A stretch of 39,853 nucleotides of DNA from Clostridiales bacterium (GCA_012838665.1 DUOX01000033.1:1-39853); one strand, 5' to 3'. Shown: positions 16,414 to 24,371, numbered from the stretch's first letter. Notes: a model not told the origin generated them from the sequence alone. Numbers and translations are program-made.

Positions 16414-17055
16414 ATGCAGTTTTCCGTAATCATCGGCAGGCTTCTCGAAAGCTTTGTCCTAAACTGTGAAATATTTATAATCACCTTGGCCTTTGGACTT
16501 CCCCTGGGACTTATAATCGCTTTCGGCTCCATGAGCCGCTTTAAGCCCCTGTCCTGGCTGGTTAAAATTTTTGTGTGGATAATCCGGGGCACACCGCTGA
16601 TGCTCCAGGTCATAGTCGTTTTCTACGTTCCCGGCCTCCTGTGGGGCTGGCGTTCCTTTGGCCGCCTTGAGGCGGCAATTATAGCTTTCATCATCAATTA
16701 CGCCTGCTATTTCTCCGAGATTTACAGAGGCGGCATAGAAAGCATCCCCAGGGGCCAGTACGAGGCGGGCCAGGTTCTGGGCATGACCAAGACCCAGATA
16801 TTTTTCAAAATTACCCTTCTCCAGGTGATTAAGCGCATAACCCCGCCCATGGGCAACGAGGTTATCACACTTGTTAAGGACACATCCCTGGCCCGTATAA
16901 TAGCCAACAAGGAAATAATCATGATGGCCCAGGAGTATTCCGCCAAGGGTCTTATTTGGCCTCTGTTTTCCACCGCGATTTTCTTCCTTGTTTTTGTGGG
17001 CGTTCTTACGATAATCCTGGGCAGGCTCGAGCGCAGGCTTGACTTTTTCAGATAA
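16414..17055 (+). CDS. Polar amino acid ABC transporter, permease
   Basis: This 213-residue integral membrane protein forms the translocation path of the importer, presumably as a homodimer because only one permease gene is present. It shows the HisM/GlnP family landmarks: RGTPLMLQ, SEIYRGGIESIPRGQ, and the EAA loop (EAGQVLGMTKTQIFF) that docks on the ATPase. Three to five membrane helices are visible, normal for this family. AGGA precedes the ATG, and the ATPase gene follows after 15 nt. Confidence 0.95.
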   Translation: MQFSVIIGRLLESFVLNCEIFIITLAFGLPLGLIIAFGSMSRFKPLSWLVKIFVWIIRGTPLMLQVIVVFYVPGLLWGWRSFGRLEAAIIAFIINYACYFSEIYRGGIESIPRGQYEAGQVLGMTKTQIFFKITLLQVIKRITPPMGNEVITLVKDTSLARIIANKEIIMMAQEYSAKGLIWPLFSTAIFFLVFVGVLTIILGRLERRLDFFR

Positions 17056-17070
17056 GGGGGGGAGCACAAT

Positions 17071-17853
17071 ATGCCTGTTTTAGAAGTAATAAATCTGCAG
17101 AAGAACTTCGGCAACTTGGAAGTTCTCAAGGGCATAGACTTTTCCCTTGAAAAAGGGGAGGCCCTGTCCATAATCGGCTCCTCCGGCAGCGGCAAAACCA
17201 CCCTGCTTCGGTGCCTTAACTTTCTGGAGCGTCCCGACGCCGGGCGCATACTCATAAACGGCGAGACTATCTTTGATGCCGACGACCCCTCCACCCTCAG
17301 CGAATCCGAAATTCGGAAAAAGCGTCTGCACTTCGGCCTGGTATTCCAGGACTTCAATCTTTTCCCCCAATACACCGCCCTGCAGAACGTAATACTGGCC
17401 CCCGAGCTTCTGGCCCGGAGCCGCGCGGACTACAATAGCAATAAAAAGGCCATCCTTAATGAGATAGACAACGAAGCCCGGCGCCTTCTCGCCCAGATGG
17501 GCCTAACCGACAAGCTTGGTTATTATCCCCATCAGCTCTCCGGGGGCCAGAAGCAGCGAGTGGCCATAGCCAGGGCCCTGGCCATGGGGCCGGACATACT
17601 GTGCTTTGACGAGCCTACCAGCGCCCTGGACCCGGAACTCACCGGGGAAGTCCTGAAAGTTATCCGCAGTCTGGCGGACAAAAATACCACCATGATTATA
17701 GTAACCCACGAAATGCAGTTTGCCCGCGAGCTGTCCAACCGGGTTATCTTCATGGATGACGGGCTGGTGGTGGAGCAGGGGAGCCCTAAAGAGGTTTTCG
17801 GAAATCCCAAAGAAGAGCGCACGAAGCAGTTTCTTTCCCGTTATAACAACTAA
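17071..17853 (+). CDS. Polar amino acid ABC transporter, ATPase
   Basis: This 260-residue protein is the GlnQ/HisP-type ATPase that powers the importer on the cytoplasmic face. All nucleotide-binding motifs are intact: Walker [11 protein letters not shown]-loop (FQDFNLFPQ), signature [15 protein letters not shown], Walker B plus catalytic Glu in [13 protein letters not shown], and the switch His in VTHEM. A very strong GGGGGGGAG site precedes its ATG. The 165 nt after its stop hold a structured GC-rich leader and then the permuted binding-protein gene. Confidence 0.96.
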   Translation: MPVLEVINLQKNFGNLEVLKGIDFSLEKGEALSIIGSSGSGKTTLLRCLNFLERPDAGRILINGETIFDADDPSTLSESEIRKKRLHFGLVFQDFNLFPQYTALQNVILAPELLARSRADYNSNKKAILNEIDNEARRLLAQMGLTDKLGYYPHQLSGGQKQRVAIARALAMGPDILCFDEPTSALDPELTGEVLKVIRSLADKNTTMIIVTHEMQFARELSNRVIFMDDGLVVEQGSPKEVFGNPKEERTKQFLSRYNN

Positions 17854-17927
17854 AAGTATCAAAAGTTTACAATTTAATATTGAATTGCAAGCCAATTTGG
17901 TTTATGATAAGACTCCGTTCACCTTAA

Positions 17928-17990
17928 ATGTGCGGCGGGGGCCTGTTCGCCGCACATCCCGTTTCCGGGTATCGGGGGGCAGGCCCCCGC
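17928..17990 (+). other. GC-rich leader able to form a pseudoknot or alternative hairpins
   Basis: Stem A pairs 17928-17937 with 17948-17957 (10 bp). Its loop, GGGGCCTG at 17938-17945, is perfectly complementary to 17980-17987, giving an H-type pseudoknot. If extended to 17935-17945 with 17980-17990 (11 bp), this pairing excludes stem A. A further hairpin, 17973-17978 with 17984-17989, competes for the same 3' arm. No T-run follows, and the ribosome-binding site of the next gene is 16 nt downstream. A cis-regulatory RNA or a palindromic repeat would both fit. Confidence 0.5.
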
Positions 17991-18018
17991 TATTATTTCA
18001 CTTTTAAGGAGCAGCAAT

Positions 18019-18828
18019 ATGGGAAAGATAAGAACATATATCGCTCTATTAATAATATTGACCCTTTGCCTTTCCTCCGGGGCATGCAATAGCGGAGAAG
18101 TAGTCTCGGGTTACAGGCTTTTAGACGGCCTTCCTTCGGAGGACTTTTCCATTGCCTTCCGAAAGGACGACAAACTGTACGATATAGTCACCGCCGCCCT
18201 GGCTGTTCTGGCAGCGGAAGGCACCGTCAGCCGGCTGTCCGAAAAATGGTTCGGCACCGACCTCTGCGCTCTGGAAGGCAACGAAAACGCCCTGAATGAG
18301 CTGGATATGGAGATTCCCCAGCGTATATTTATTATGGGCATAGATGAAAACGCCTTTCCCATGAGTTTTAAGGAGGATTCGGGGGATTACAGCGGTTTCG
18401 ATGTAGAGCTGGCCCGGGAGGTCTGCCGGATTTTGGACTGGGAGCTGAAATTCCAGCCCATTTCGCCCGCTAACGCGGAAGTCGAACTGCCCTCCGGGAA
18501 CATAGACTGCGCCTGGGGAGGCATGAGCTTTGCCCCTGGTTCCGAGAGCTTCAGCGTCATCCCGTCATATATGTCCAATGAGCAGGCGCTCCTGGTAAGA
18601 GCCGATTCGGGCATAAAAAGAACAGGCAAGCTCAAAGGCAAAACCCTGTACATGCCGGACAGGGATGCCGCGGCAAAAGCCCTGGAGGACAACAAAGACT
18701 TGATGGAAGATTTGGGCCAGGCAAAACGTATATCAGGAGATGCGCGGGCTTGTCTGGAATATTTGGATAAGGGTCTCTGCGACGCAATCCTTATAGACGG
18801 CGTGGCCGCCAAATATTTCATGAAATAG
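18019..18828 (+). CDS. Circularly permuted amino acid-type binding lipoprotein
   Basis: This 269-residue lipoprotein (Cys23 after SSGA) is a paralogue of the binding protein at 15443 with its segments in a different order. Residues 33-82 (RLLDGL, then IAFRK at 45-49, ending near EKWFGTDL) match the C-terminal hinge and lobe 1 helices of the paralogue (237-288). A linker (83-101) leads to residues 102-269, which match the paralogue from the first strand of lobe 1 (its residue 62) to the end of lobe 2 (227). The protein stops there. Asp260 is kept, but the carboxylate-binding Arg is absent (SFAPGSESF). AAGGAG precedes the ATG by 7 nt. It may be a second receptor for the same importer, a sensor, or a scavenger of a different ligand. 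Confidence 0.85.
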   Translation: MGKIRTYIALLIILTLCLSSGACNSGEVVSGYRLLDGLPSEDFSIAFRKDDKLYDIVTAALAVLAAEGTVSRLSEKWFGTDLCALEGNENALNELDMEIPQRIFIMGIDENAFPMSFKEDSGDYSGFDVELAREVCRILDWELKFQPISPANAEVELPSGNIDCAWGGMSFAPGSESFSVIPSYMSNEQALLVRADSGIKRTGKLKGKTLYMPDRDAAAKALEDNKDLMEDLGQAKRISGDARACLEYLDKGLCDAILIDGVAAKYFMK

Positions 18829-18872
18829 GCCCCGCCAAGAGAAATGCCTGTCTTAAAGTTGAATTAAAAAAT

Positions 18873-18907
18873 TAAAATCGCTTCCGCAGCTGTCGGAAGC
18901 GATTTTA
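18873..18907. terminator. Terminator-like hairpin between convergent genes
   Basis: A perfect 14-bp stem (18873-18886 with 18894-18907, loop of 7 nt) has a TAAAA/TTTTA base, giving short U-runs on both strands. It ends the ABC operon and the SGNH hydrolase gene. Confidence 0.75.
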
Positions 18908-18918
18908 GATTTAAATAA

Positions 18919-19806
18919 TCAGGGGATTTCCAATTCGGCTTTATTTTTGCCGTCGGAGTAGTGGCATTTAATATAATCCAGCCACAGCTTGTAATAATCG
19001 GGTATAAGGTGTACGCCGTCGGTGGAGTCGCCCTTGGGCAAGAATCCCTCTTCATCGGCAAGGGCGGAATATATATCCAAATAATAGCATTCCTGCTCCA
19101 TAGCCACATCGTACAGCGCATCGTTGAAGGAAAGCAGCCGCTCAAGGCCGTAGAGTTTGTTGCTCTGGGACTTTTCTTTCCCGAGGGGCGTCAGCGACAT
19201 GATATAGATGTCGGCATTGGGCTGTATCTCCCGCACCTTTCCCACCAGTTTGCCGTAATGTACGGAAAACTCCTCCGGCTCAAGGAATATCTCATTTATG
19301 CCTAAAAGTATGTACACCTTCCCGTATTCCTTTTGAGCCATTCCCTGCAGTATGGTTCCTATATTCCCATTTCCCAGGTTAACTACCTGTTTCACGCCCA
19401 CACCCATTACCGTCATACTTGTATAGGCGTAAAAATCCCCGCAACTGATGCCGCTGTGGAGCCTTAAACCGTCTAACAGGGAATTTCCTATAAAGGCCGC
19501 GTCCTTAAAGAAATCGTCCCCAACCGGCTCCGACTCCTCTAAGTCGGGCGAAAAAACCGGGATTTCCGGCAGAGGCTCCTCCGTGGACATACTCCACGCA
19601 GGTTCCTCGGGAAGCCGCTCTTTCATGTCCGGAGTTTCCAAGTTCGGAGTTTCCGCACTCGGAAAGTTTGTAGCCGGAGGGGGAGTATCTGTGGGAAAAA
19701 CCTCCTTTTCCGGTGAGTAGCTTGCCGCCACCAGCAAAAGTACAAAGAAAAACGCAAAAAAAATATATTTTAAAACAGATTTACAAAATCCGTTGTTTCT
19801 CTTCAT
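18919..19806 (-). CDS. Membrane-anchored SGNH/GDSL hydrolase
   Basis: This 295-residue protein has an N-terminal membrane anchor (about 13-29), a Pro/Glu/Thr-rich spacer to about residue 97 with loose PxxETP-like repeats, and then an SGNH hydrolase domain outside the cell. Block I is IGNSLLDG with Ser109 as nucleophile. Block III is GINE (Asn171) instead of the common GxND. Block V is DGVH with Asp263 and His266. Such anchored SGNH enzymes often remove acetyl groups from cell-wall or exopolysaccharide polymers, but the substrate cannot be named. It is a single-gene unit with its own promoter at 19860-19888. Confidence 0.85.
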   Translation of the reverse strand: MKRNNGFCKSVLKYIFFAFFFVLLLVAASYSPEKEVFPTDTPPPATNFPSAETPNLETPDMKERLPEEPAWSMSTEEPLPEIPVFSPDLEESEPVGDDFFKDAAFIGNSLLDGLRLHSGISCGDFYAYTSMTVMGVGVKQVVNLGNGNIGTILQGMAQKEYGKVYILLGINEIFLEPEEFSVHYGKLVGKVREIQPNADIYIMSLTPLGKEKSQSNKLYGLERLLSFNDALYDVAMEQECYYLDIYSALADEEGFLPKGDSTDGVHLIPDYYKLWLDYIKCHYSDGKNKAELEIP

Positions 19807-19859
19807 AGCTCTGTCCTCAATTAGGGTATTAACAAGAATTATGTCTACCTGTCCTATTT

Positions 19860-19888
19860 ATTATATGGATTAATTCATACTTATGCAA
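19860..19888 (-). promoter_or_regulatory. SigA-type promoter of the SGNH hydrolase gene
   Basis: On the minus strand, TTGCAT (complement of 19883-19888) and a perfect TATAAT (complement of 19860-19865) are 17 nt apart, about 54 nt before the start codon. Confidence 0.7.
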
Positions 19889-20131
19889 GTACTAATTCCC
19901 ACTAAAGGAAAAATATTTTTGATATGAATTATGGGGAATACTTCCATTTGATTGACCTGAATTGACTATATGTGGTATTATGTGGTATAATGTTTGCCTT
20001 GCAGTTATTGGATTGTGAAAAAACCCAAATCGGGCAAAAAATAATAGAAAAAATAAGTATAAACTTCTTAGTTCCGCCGGAATATTGACAGATGTTTCCG
20101 GCCGGGCATATTAGAGCAACGGAGAAAAACC
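19889..20131. other. Intergenic region with leader of the methyltransferase-ecf operon
   Basis: No gene is visible. The region holds the duplicated promoter at 19951-19991 and then a leader of about 130 nt. The leader has a 7-bp stem (20076-20082 with 20096-20102, loop of 13 nt) before the ribosome-binding site. I recognise no riboswitch in it. Confidence 0.5.
19951..19991 (+). promoter_or_regulatory. Two overlapping promoters offset by exactly 10 bp
   Basis: Promoter 1 is TTGACC at 19952-19957 and TATTAT at 19976-19981. Promoter 2 is TTGACT at 19962-19967 and a perfect TATAAT at 19986-19991. Both have 18-nt spacers and an extended -10 TGG. Each box sits in a 10-bp direct repeat (ATTGAC at 19951 and 19961; TGTGGTAT at 19971 and 19981). 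They should drive the operon from the methyltransferase through truA. Confidence 0.75.
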
Positions 20132-20992
20132 ATGTGGATATCAGATAAATGGCAGGATTACGAGCTAATAGACTGCTCCTCCGGCGAAAAACTGGAGCGC
20201 TGGGGCAAATGGATTCTGGTACGCCCCGACCCCCAGGCCATCTGGAACTCCCCCCGAAGGGACAAGCGCTGGAACAATTACGACGCCTGCTATCATCGCA
20301 GCAACACCGGGGGTGGCTCCTGGGAGAAGCGCGGCCTGCCGGAGAGCTGGAAAATCAGTTACGGTAAACTCAGCTTTAATGTCAAGCCCATGAATTTTAA
20401 GCATACGGGCATTTTTCCCGAACAGGCCGACAACTGGGAATACATCATATCAAAGATAAAAAATGCCGGCCGCCCCATAAACGTTCTGAATCTTTTTGCA
20501 TATACCGGCGCGGCAACGGTGGCTGCAGCTTCAGCTGGCGCCCGGGTGTGCCATGTGGATGCGGCCAGGGGTATGGTGGCCTGGGCAAAAGAAAACGCAG
20601 CCGCCTCCGGTTTATCGGACAGGCCTATACGCTGGATAGTGGACGACTGCACCAAATTTGTGGAGCGGGAAATCCGCCGGGGCAACCGCTATGATGCCGT
20701 CATCATGGATCCCCCCTCCTATGGGCGCGGCCCTAACCGGGAGGTATGGAAGCTGGAGGATCAGCTCTGGTCCTTTGTCAGCCTCTGCGCCGGCGTTCTC
20801 TCCGAAAAGCCCCTGTTTGTCATTATTAACTCTTACACCACGGGGCTTTCCCCCCTGGTTCTCACTTATATCTGCGAGAGCATTTTTACCAATAAATTCG
20901 GCGGCCGCAGTGAAAGCCGGGAGCTATGCCTTCCCGTCAGCTCCTCCGGCCTTTTCCTGCCCTGCGGCTCCAGCTGCCGCTGGGAGGCCTAG
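20132..20992 (+). CDS. RlmI-like SAM-dependent methyltransferase
   Basis: This 286-residue protein is a class I methyltransferase of the RlmI/RlmK (COG1092-like) type, which adds methyl groups to 23S rRNA bases. The SAM-binding motif LNLFAYTGAA is near residue 119, followed by an acidic motif (CHVDAARG) and the catalytic-type motif MDPPSYGRGP. The first ~90 residues do not look like the PUA domain of E. coli RlmI, so the target site may differ. It is first in a tight operon with ecfA1 (36 nt gap). An RNA substrate is likely but not shown. Confidence 0.85.
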   Translation: MWISDKWQDYELIDCSSGEKLERWGKWILVRPDPQAIWNSPRRDKRWNNYDACYHRSNTGGGSWEKRGLPESWKISYGKLSFNVKPMNFKHTGIFPEQADNWEYIISKIKNAGRPINVLNLFAYTGAATVAAASAGARVCHVDAARGMVAWAKENAAASGLSDRPIRWIVDDCTKFVEREIRRGNRYDAVIMDPPSYGRGPNREVWKLEDQLWSFVSLCAGVLSEKPLFVIINSYTTGLSPLVLTYICESIFTNKFGGRSESRELCLPVSSSGLFLPCGSSCRWEA

Positions 20993-21028
20993 GCCCGCCG
21001 ATTAGTAGCTATAAAAGGACGGTCCGCT

Positions 21029-21865
21029 ATGACCCCTATTATTAAAACTCAAAACCTTACATTCTTTTATCCCGAAACCGACGGGGAGCCGGCCCTTAAC
21101 CAAATCGACCTAGAAATCGCCCCCGGCAGCTTTGTGGTGATTCTGGGCCACAACGGCTCCGGCAAATCCACTTTGGCCAAGCAATTCAACGCGGTGCTCC
21201 TCCCCAGCGGGGGCAAGGTCTATGTCTTCGGTATGGACACTTCAAACGAGGATTTGGTTATACAAATCCGCCGCACGGTGGGTATGGTTTTTCAAAACCC
21301 CGACAACCAAATCGTTGCCAATGTGGTGGAGGACGACGTGGCTTTCGCGCCGGAAAACCTGGGGGTGCCGCCGGAAGAAATCCGGCGCCGGGTGGACGAA
21401 GCCCTAAAACAGGTGGGCATGTCCGAGTTTGCTCTTCACGCCCCCCATCTCCTGTCCGGCGGCCAGAAACAGAGGGTTGCCATAGCGGGTGTTATTGCCA
21501 TGCAACCCGACTGCATAGTTCTGGACGAGCCCACGGCAATGCTGGACCCCTCGGGCCGTCGAGAGGTCGTCGAAACCGTCAAAACCCTCTGCCGGGAGAA
21601 GGGCATTACGGTAGTTTTAATAACCCACCATATGGACGAGGCCATTGATGCCGACAGGCTTATCGTCATGTCCGGAGGCAAAATTATTGCCGATGGAAAG
21701 CCGGCAAAGATTTTTTCCCAAGTGGAAGCCCTGAAAAGCCAGGGCCTTGCCGTGCCGGAGACCACACAGCTGCTCTGGGAGCTGAACCAGCAGGGCATGA
21801 ATCTGCCTTTGGAGGCCCTGTCTGTCGAGGAGTGCGCCCAGGTAATCGCCGCCTGTCTCCGATAA
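21029..21865 (+). CDS. ecfA1: ECF transporter ATPase EcfA1
   Basis: EcfA1 is one of two ATPases that power energy-coupling factor vitamin and metal importers. At 278 residues it has Walker A GHNGSGKST, Q-loop FQNPDNQIVA (the family-typical NPDNQ), signature [13 protein letters not shown], Walker B IVLDEPTAMLDP, and the switch His in THHMDE. The C-terminal EcfA extension is present. It is followed after 50 nt by ecfA2 and then ecfT, the usual order for the shared module. Confidence 0.96.
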   Translation: MTPIIKTQNLTFFYPETDGEPALNQIDLEIAPGSFVVILGHNGSGKSTLAKQFNAVLLPSGGKVYVFGMDTSNEDLVIQIRRTVGMVFQNPDNQIVANVVEDDVAFAPENLGVPPEEIRRRVDEALKQVGMSEFALHAPHLLSGGQKQRVAIAGVIAMQPDCIVLDEPTAMLDPSGRREVVETVKTLCREKGITVVLITHHMDEAIDADRLIVMSGGKIIADGKPAKIFSQVEALKSQGLAVPETTQLLWELNQQGMNLPLEALSVEECAQVIAACLR

Positions 21866-21915
21866 TCTTTGTCGTAATTGATTCGGTAAATAAAAAGACG
21901 CAAAGGACAGTCGCC

Positions 21916-22782
21916 ATGACGCCGATAATAAAGGTTGAAGGCCTGACCCACGTATACAGCGAGGGTACGCCCTTCAAAAAAGTTGCCATAGAGCAAATAG
22001 ATCTTGAAATACCCGAAGGCCAGTTCCTGGGCCTCATAGGACATACCGGTTCCGGCAAATCCACCTTTATCCAGCATCTTAACGGCCTGCTAAAGCCCAC
22101 TTCCGGCCGAGTGCTATACAAGGGGGAGGACATTGCCCGCTCCAAGGAGGCCACAAGGGATGTCCGCTTTAAGGTTGGCCTGGTATTTCAATATCCCGAA
22201 CACCAGCTTTTTGAAGAGACGGTTTACCGGGATATTGCCTTTGGACCAAAAAACATGAAGCTTTCCGAGGCGGAGATTGACGAGCGGGTCCGGGAAGCGG
22301 CAGGCTTTGTGGGCGTGCCGGAGGAACTGTTCCAAAGGTCTCCTTTGGAGCTTTCGGGGGGGCAAAAGCGCCGCATCGCCATAGCCGGAGTTCTGGCAAT
22401 GCGCCCCGACGTCCTGATACTGGACGAGCCCACAGCCGGTCTGGACCCTTCCGGCAGGGAAAGCATTCTGAGCAATGTGGTAAATTATCATAAAGCCAGC
22501 GGCGCGACCGTCATCCTCGTCACTCACAGCATGGAAGACGTTGCCCGCCTGGCCCAGCGGCTCATTGTGTTCCACAACGGCCGGGTTGCCATTGACGCCC
22601 CCCCCTCCCAGATATTCTCCCGGGCGGAGGAGCTACGCTCCATGGGCCTTGAAATACCCAAATCCACAGCCATCGCGCTGCGTCTGAGGGAGCTGGGCCT
22701 GCCCATTAGTCCTTCAGTTTACACTGTGGAGCAGCTGAAAAACGCCATACTCTCCCTGAGAGAGGAGGCGAAGAAATGCTAA
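21916..22782 (+). CDS. ecfA2: ECF transporter ATPase EcfA2
   Basis: This is the second ATPase of the ECF module, which pairs with EcfA1 and couples to EcfT. The 288-residue protein has Walker A GHTGSGKST, Q-loop FQYPEHQLFE (typical of EcfA2), signature LSGGQKRRIAIAG, Walker B ILDEPTAGLDP, and the switch His in THSMED. The ATG at 21916 is preferred, with AAAGGAC upstream; an open frame from 21832 would overlap ecfA1. Its stop overlaps the ecfT start by 7 nt, indicating translational coupling. Confidence 0.96.
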   Translation: MTPIIKVEGLTHVYSEGTPFKKVAIEQIDLEIPEGQFLGLIGHTGSGKSTFIQHLNGLLKPTSGRVLYKGEDIARSKEATRDVRFKVGLVFQYPEHQLFEETVYRDIAFGPKNMKLSEAEIDERVREAAGFVGVPEELFQRSPLELSGGQKRRIAIAGVLAMRPDVLILDEPTAGLDPSGRESILSNVVNYHKASGATVILVTHSMEDVARLAQRLIVFHNGRVAIDAPPSQIFSRAEELRSMGLEIPKSTAIALRLRELGLPISPSVYTVEQLKNAILSLREEAKKC

Positions 22783-23579
22783 AGGATATCACTCTGGGCC
22801 AGTACTTTCCCGGAAACACCATAGTTCATCGCCTGGACCCCCGGACCAAACTCATTCTTACGGTGGTCTTTATCGCCGCCCTGTTTACCGCCAAGAGCTA
22901 TATATCCTACGGCATAATGCTCCTGACGGTGGCTGTCTGCATCGGCCTTTCCCGCATTAACCTGAAATCCATATTCAAGGGCCTGAAGCCCTTGGTGTTT
23001 ATTATAATTCTCTCAGGACTGCTTAACCTTCTTTATACCCAGGGTAAACCCATAGTGGAGTTCTGGATATTCACCATCAGCTGGGAAGGCGTCCGGGCCG
23101 CCGTGTTCATGATACTGCGGATAATGATGCTGATAACCGGCACCTTCCTGCTCACCTATACCACAAGCCCCATTGCCCTTACCGACGGCATGGAAATACT
23201 CATGAACCCCTTGAAGAAAATCAAGGTTCCTGTGCATGAGCTTGCCATGATGATGAGCATTGCCCTGCGTTTCATCCCCACTCTTATAGAGGAAACCGAT
23301 AAAATAATGAGCGCGCAAAAAGCCAGGGGCGCCGACTTTGAAACCGGGAAGCTCACGGACAGGGCCAAGGCCTTGCTCCCCCTGCTGGTCCCCCTATTCG
23401 TCAGCGCTTTCAGGCGGGCCGACGAACTGGCTACAGCCATGGAATGCCGCTGCTACCATGGCGACGAGAGCCGCACCAGAATGAAGACCCTGAAAATGGA
23501 GAACATCGACTTTGCGGCTTTGGTCTTGGGTATTATGTTGCTGGCAGGCATAATTGTCCTGTCGGTTTTCGGGCTGTAA
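22776..23579 (+). CDS. ecfT: ECF transporter transmembrane protein EcfT
   Basis: EcfT is the membrane scaffold that links the two ATPases to interchangeable vitamin-binding S components. The 267-residue protein has about five to six membrane helices. Its two cytoplasmic coupling-helix motifs are seen as QKARGADF and ECRCYHG (the Ala-Arg-Gly type motifs that insert into the ATPase grooves). It overlaps ecfA2 by 7 nt, and truA begins 27 nt later. No S component is encoded in this operon, as expected for the shared (group II) module; one lies at 29614. Confidence 0.95.
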   Translation: MLKDITLGQYFPGNTIVHRLDPRTKLILTVVFIAALFTAKSYISYGIMLLTVAVCIGLSRINLKSIFKGLKPLVFIIILSGLLNLLYTQGKPIVEFWIFTISWEGVRAAVFMILRIMMLITGTFLLTYTTSPIALTDGMEILMNPLKKIKVPVHELAMMMSIALRFIPTLIEETDKIMSAQKARGADFETGKLTDRAKALLPLLVPLFVSAFRRADELATAMECRCYHGDESRTRMKTLKMENIDFAALVLGIMLLAGIIVLSVFGL

Positions 23580-23606
23580 AGGGTTTCAGGCAAAAGGAGT
23601 TTGCAT

Positions 23607-24371
23607 ATGCGAAATATTGCCCTGCGCCTGCGTTATAACGGCACGGCATATCACGGTTGGCAGGTGCAAAAAAACGATATCACCGTAGCCGAGACTCTGG
23701 AGGCCGCCCTGACCAAAATCTGCGGCCACCCCGTGAAGGTGACCGGCTGCGGCCGCACTGATTCGGGGGTTCACGCCCTGCGCTATTGCGCCAATTTTTA
23801 TACAAATTCCAGCATACCCACAGACCGTTTTCCTCTGGCGGTCAATTCCCGCCTCCCGGCGGACATTGCGGTAATGGACGCATGCCAGGCGCCGGAGGAC
23901 TTTAACGCCATCTCCTCCTGCATTAAAAAGGAGTATATCTACAAAATACACAATTCCCGGGTACGGGACCCCTTTTTGGAAAAGTTGGCCTGCTTCTACC
24001 CCGCTCCTTTGGACATCAGCTTAATGAAGCGGGCGGCCCAGGCCTTCGTGGGCACCCACGATTTCTCTGCCGTCCGTTCTGTGGGGACGAAGACAAAAAC
24101 CACCGTCCGCACCGTGCACTGGTGCGACGCCTGGCGGGAGGGTGACCTTATTACCATAGCTATCTGCGCCAACGGTTTTCTTTACAATATGGCCAGAGCT
24201 ATAGTGGGAACAATAGTCTACGCCTCCCACGGCAAGCTGAACCCGGAGGATATCCCCGCTCTTCTTGAAACCCGAGACCGCCGGCTCACCGGCCCTACCA
24301 TGCCTGCTCACGGCCTTTACCTGTCCCGTCTCTGGTATGACGGCGCGGTGGGCGAAATGATGTCTCGCTAA
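23607..24371 (+). CDS. truA: tRNA pseudouridine(38-40) synthase TruA
   Basis: TruA converts uridines 38-40 in the anticodon stem-loop of many tRNAs to pseudouridine. The 254-residue protein has the catalytic motif GCGRTDSGVHA with Asp52, and the conserved FLYNMAR segment near the end. The ATG at 23607 is 7 nt from AAAAGGAG; a TTG two codons earlier is less likely. Placement after ecfT is widely conserved in Bacillota, where rplM and rpsI normally follow. Here they do not. Confidence 0.96.
   Translation: MRNIALRLRYNGTAYHGWQVQKNDITVAETLEAALTKICGHPVKVTGCGRTDSGVHALRYCANFYTNSSIPTDRFPLAVNSRLPADIAVMDACQAPEDFNAISSCIKKEYIYKIHNSRVRDPFLEKLACFYPAPLDISLMKRAAQAFVGTHDFSAVRSVGTKTKTTVRTVHWCDAWREGDLITIAICANGFLYNMARAIVGTIVYASHGKLNPEDIPALLETRDRRLTGPTMPAHGLYLSRLWYDGAVGEMMSR

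Noticed and set aside
18019..18828. Permuted binding protein taken as a truncated pseudogene
   Set aside because: The segment missing at the C-terminus is present at the N-terminus in recognisable form. The frame is open, the ribosome-binding site and signal peptide are good, and codon use is like its neighbours.
19992..20131. Riboswitch in the leader of the methyltransferase-ecf operon
   Set aside because: Only a simple 7-bp stem was found, with none of the conserved cores of known vitamin, SAM or purine riboswitches that I could recognise.
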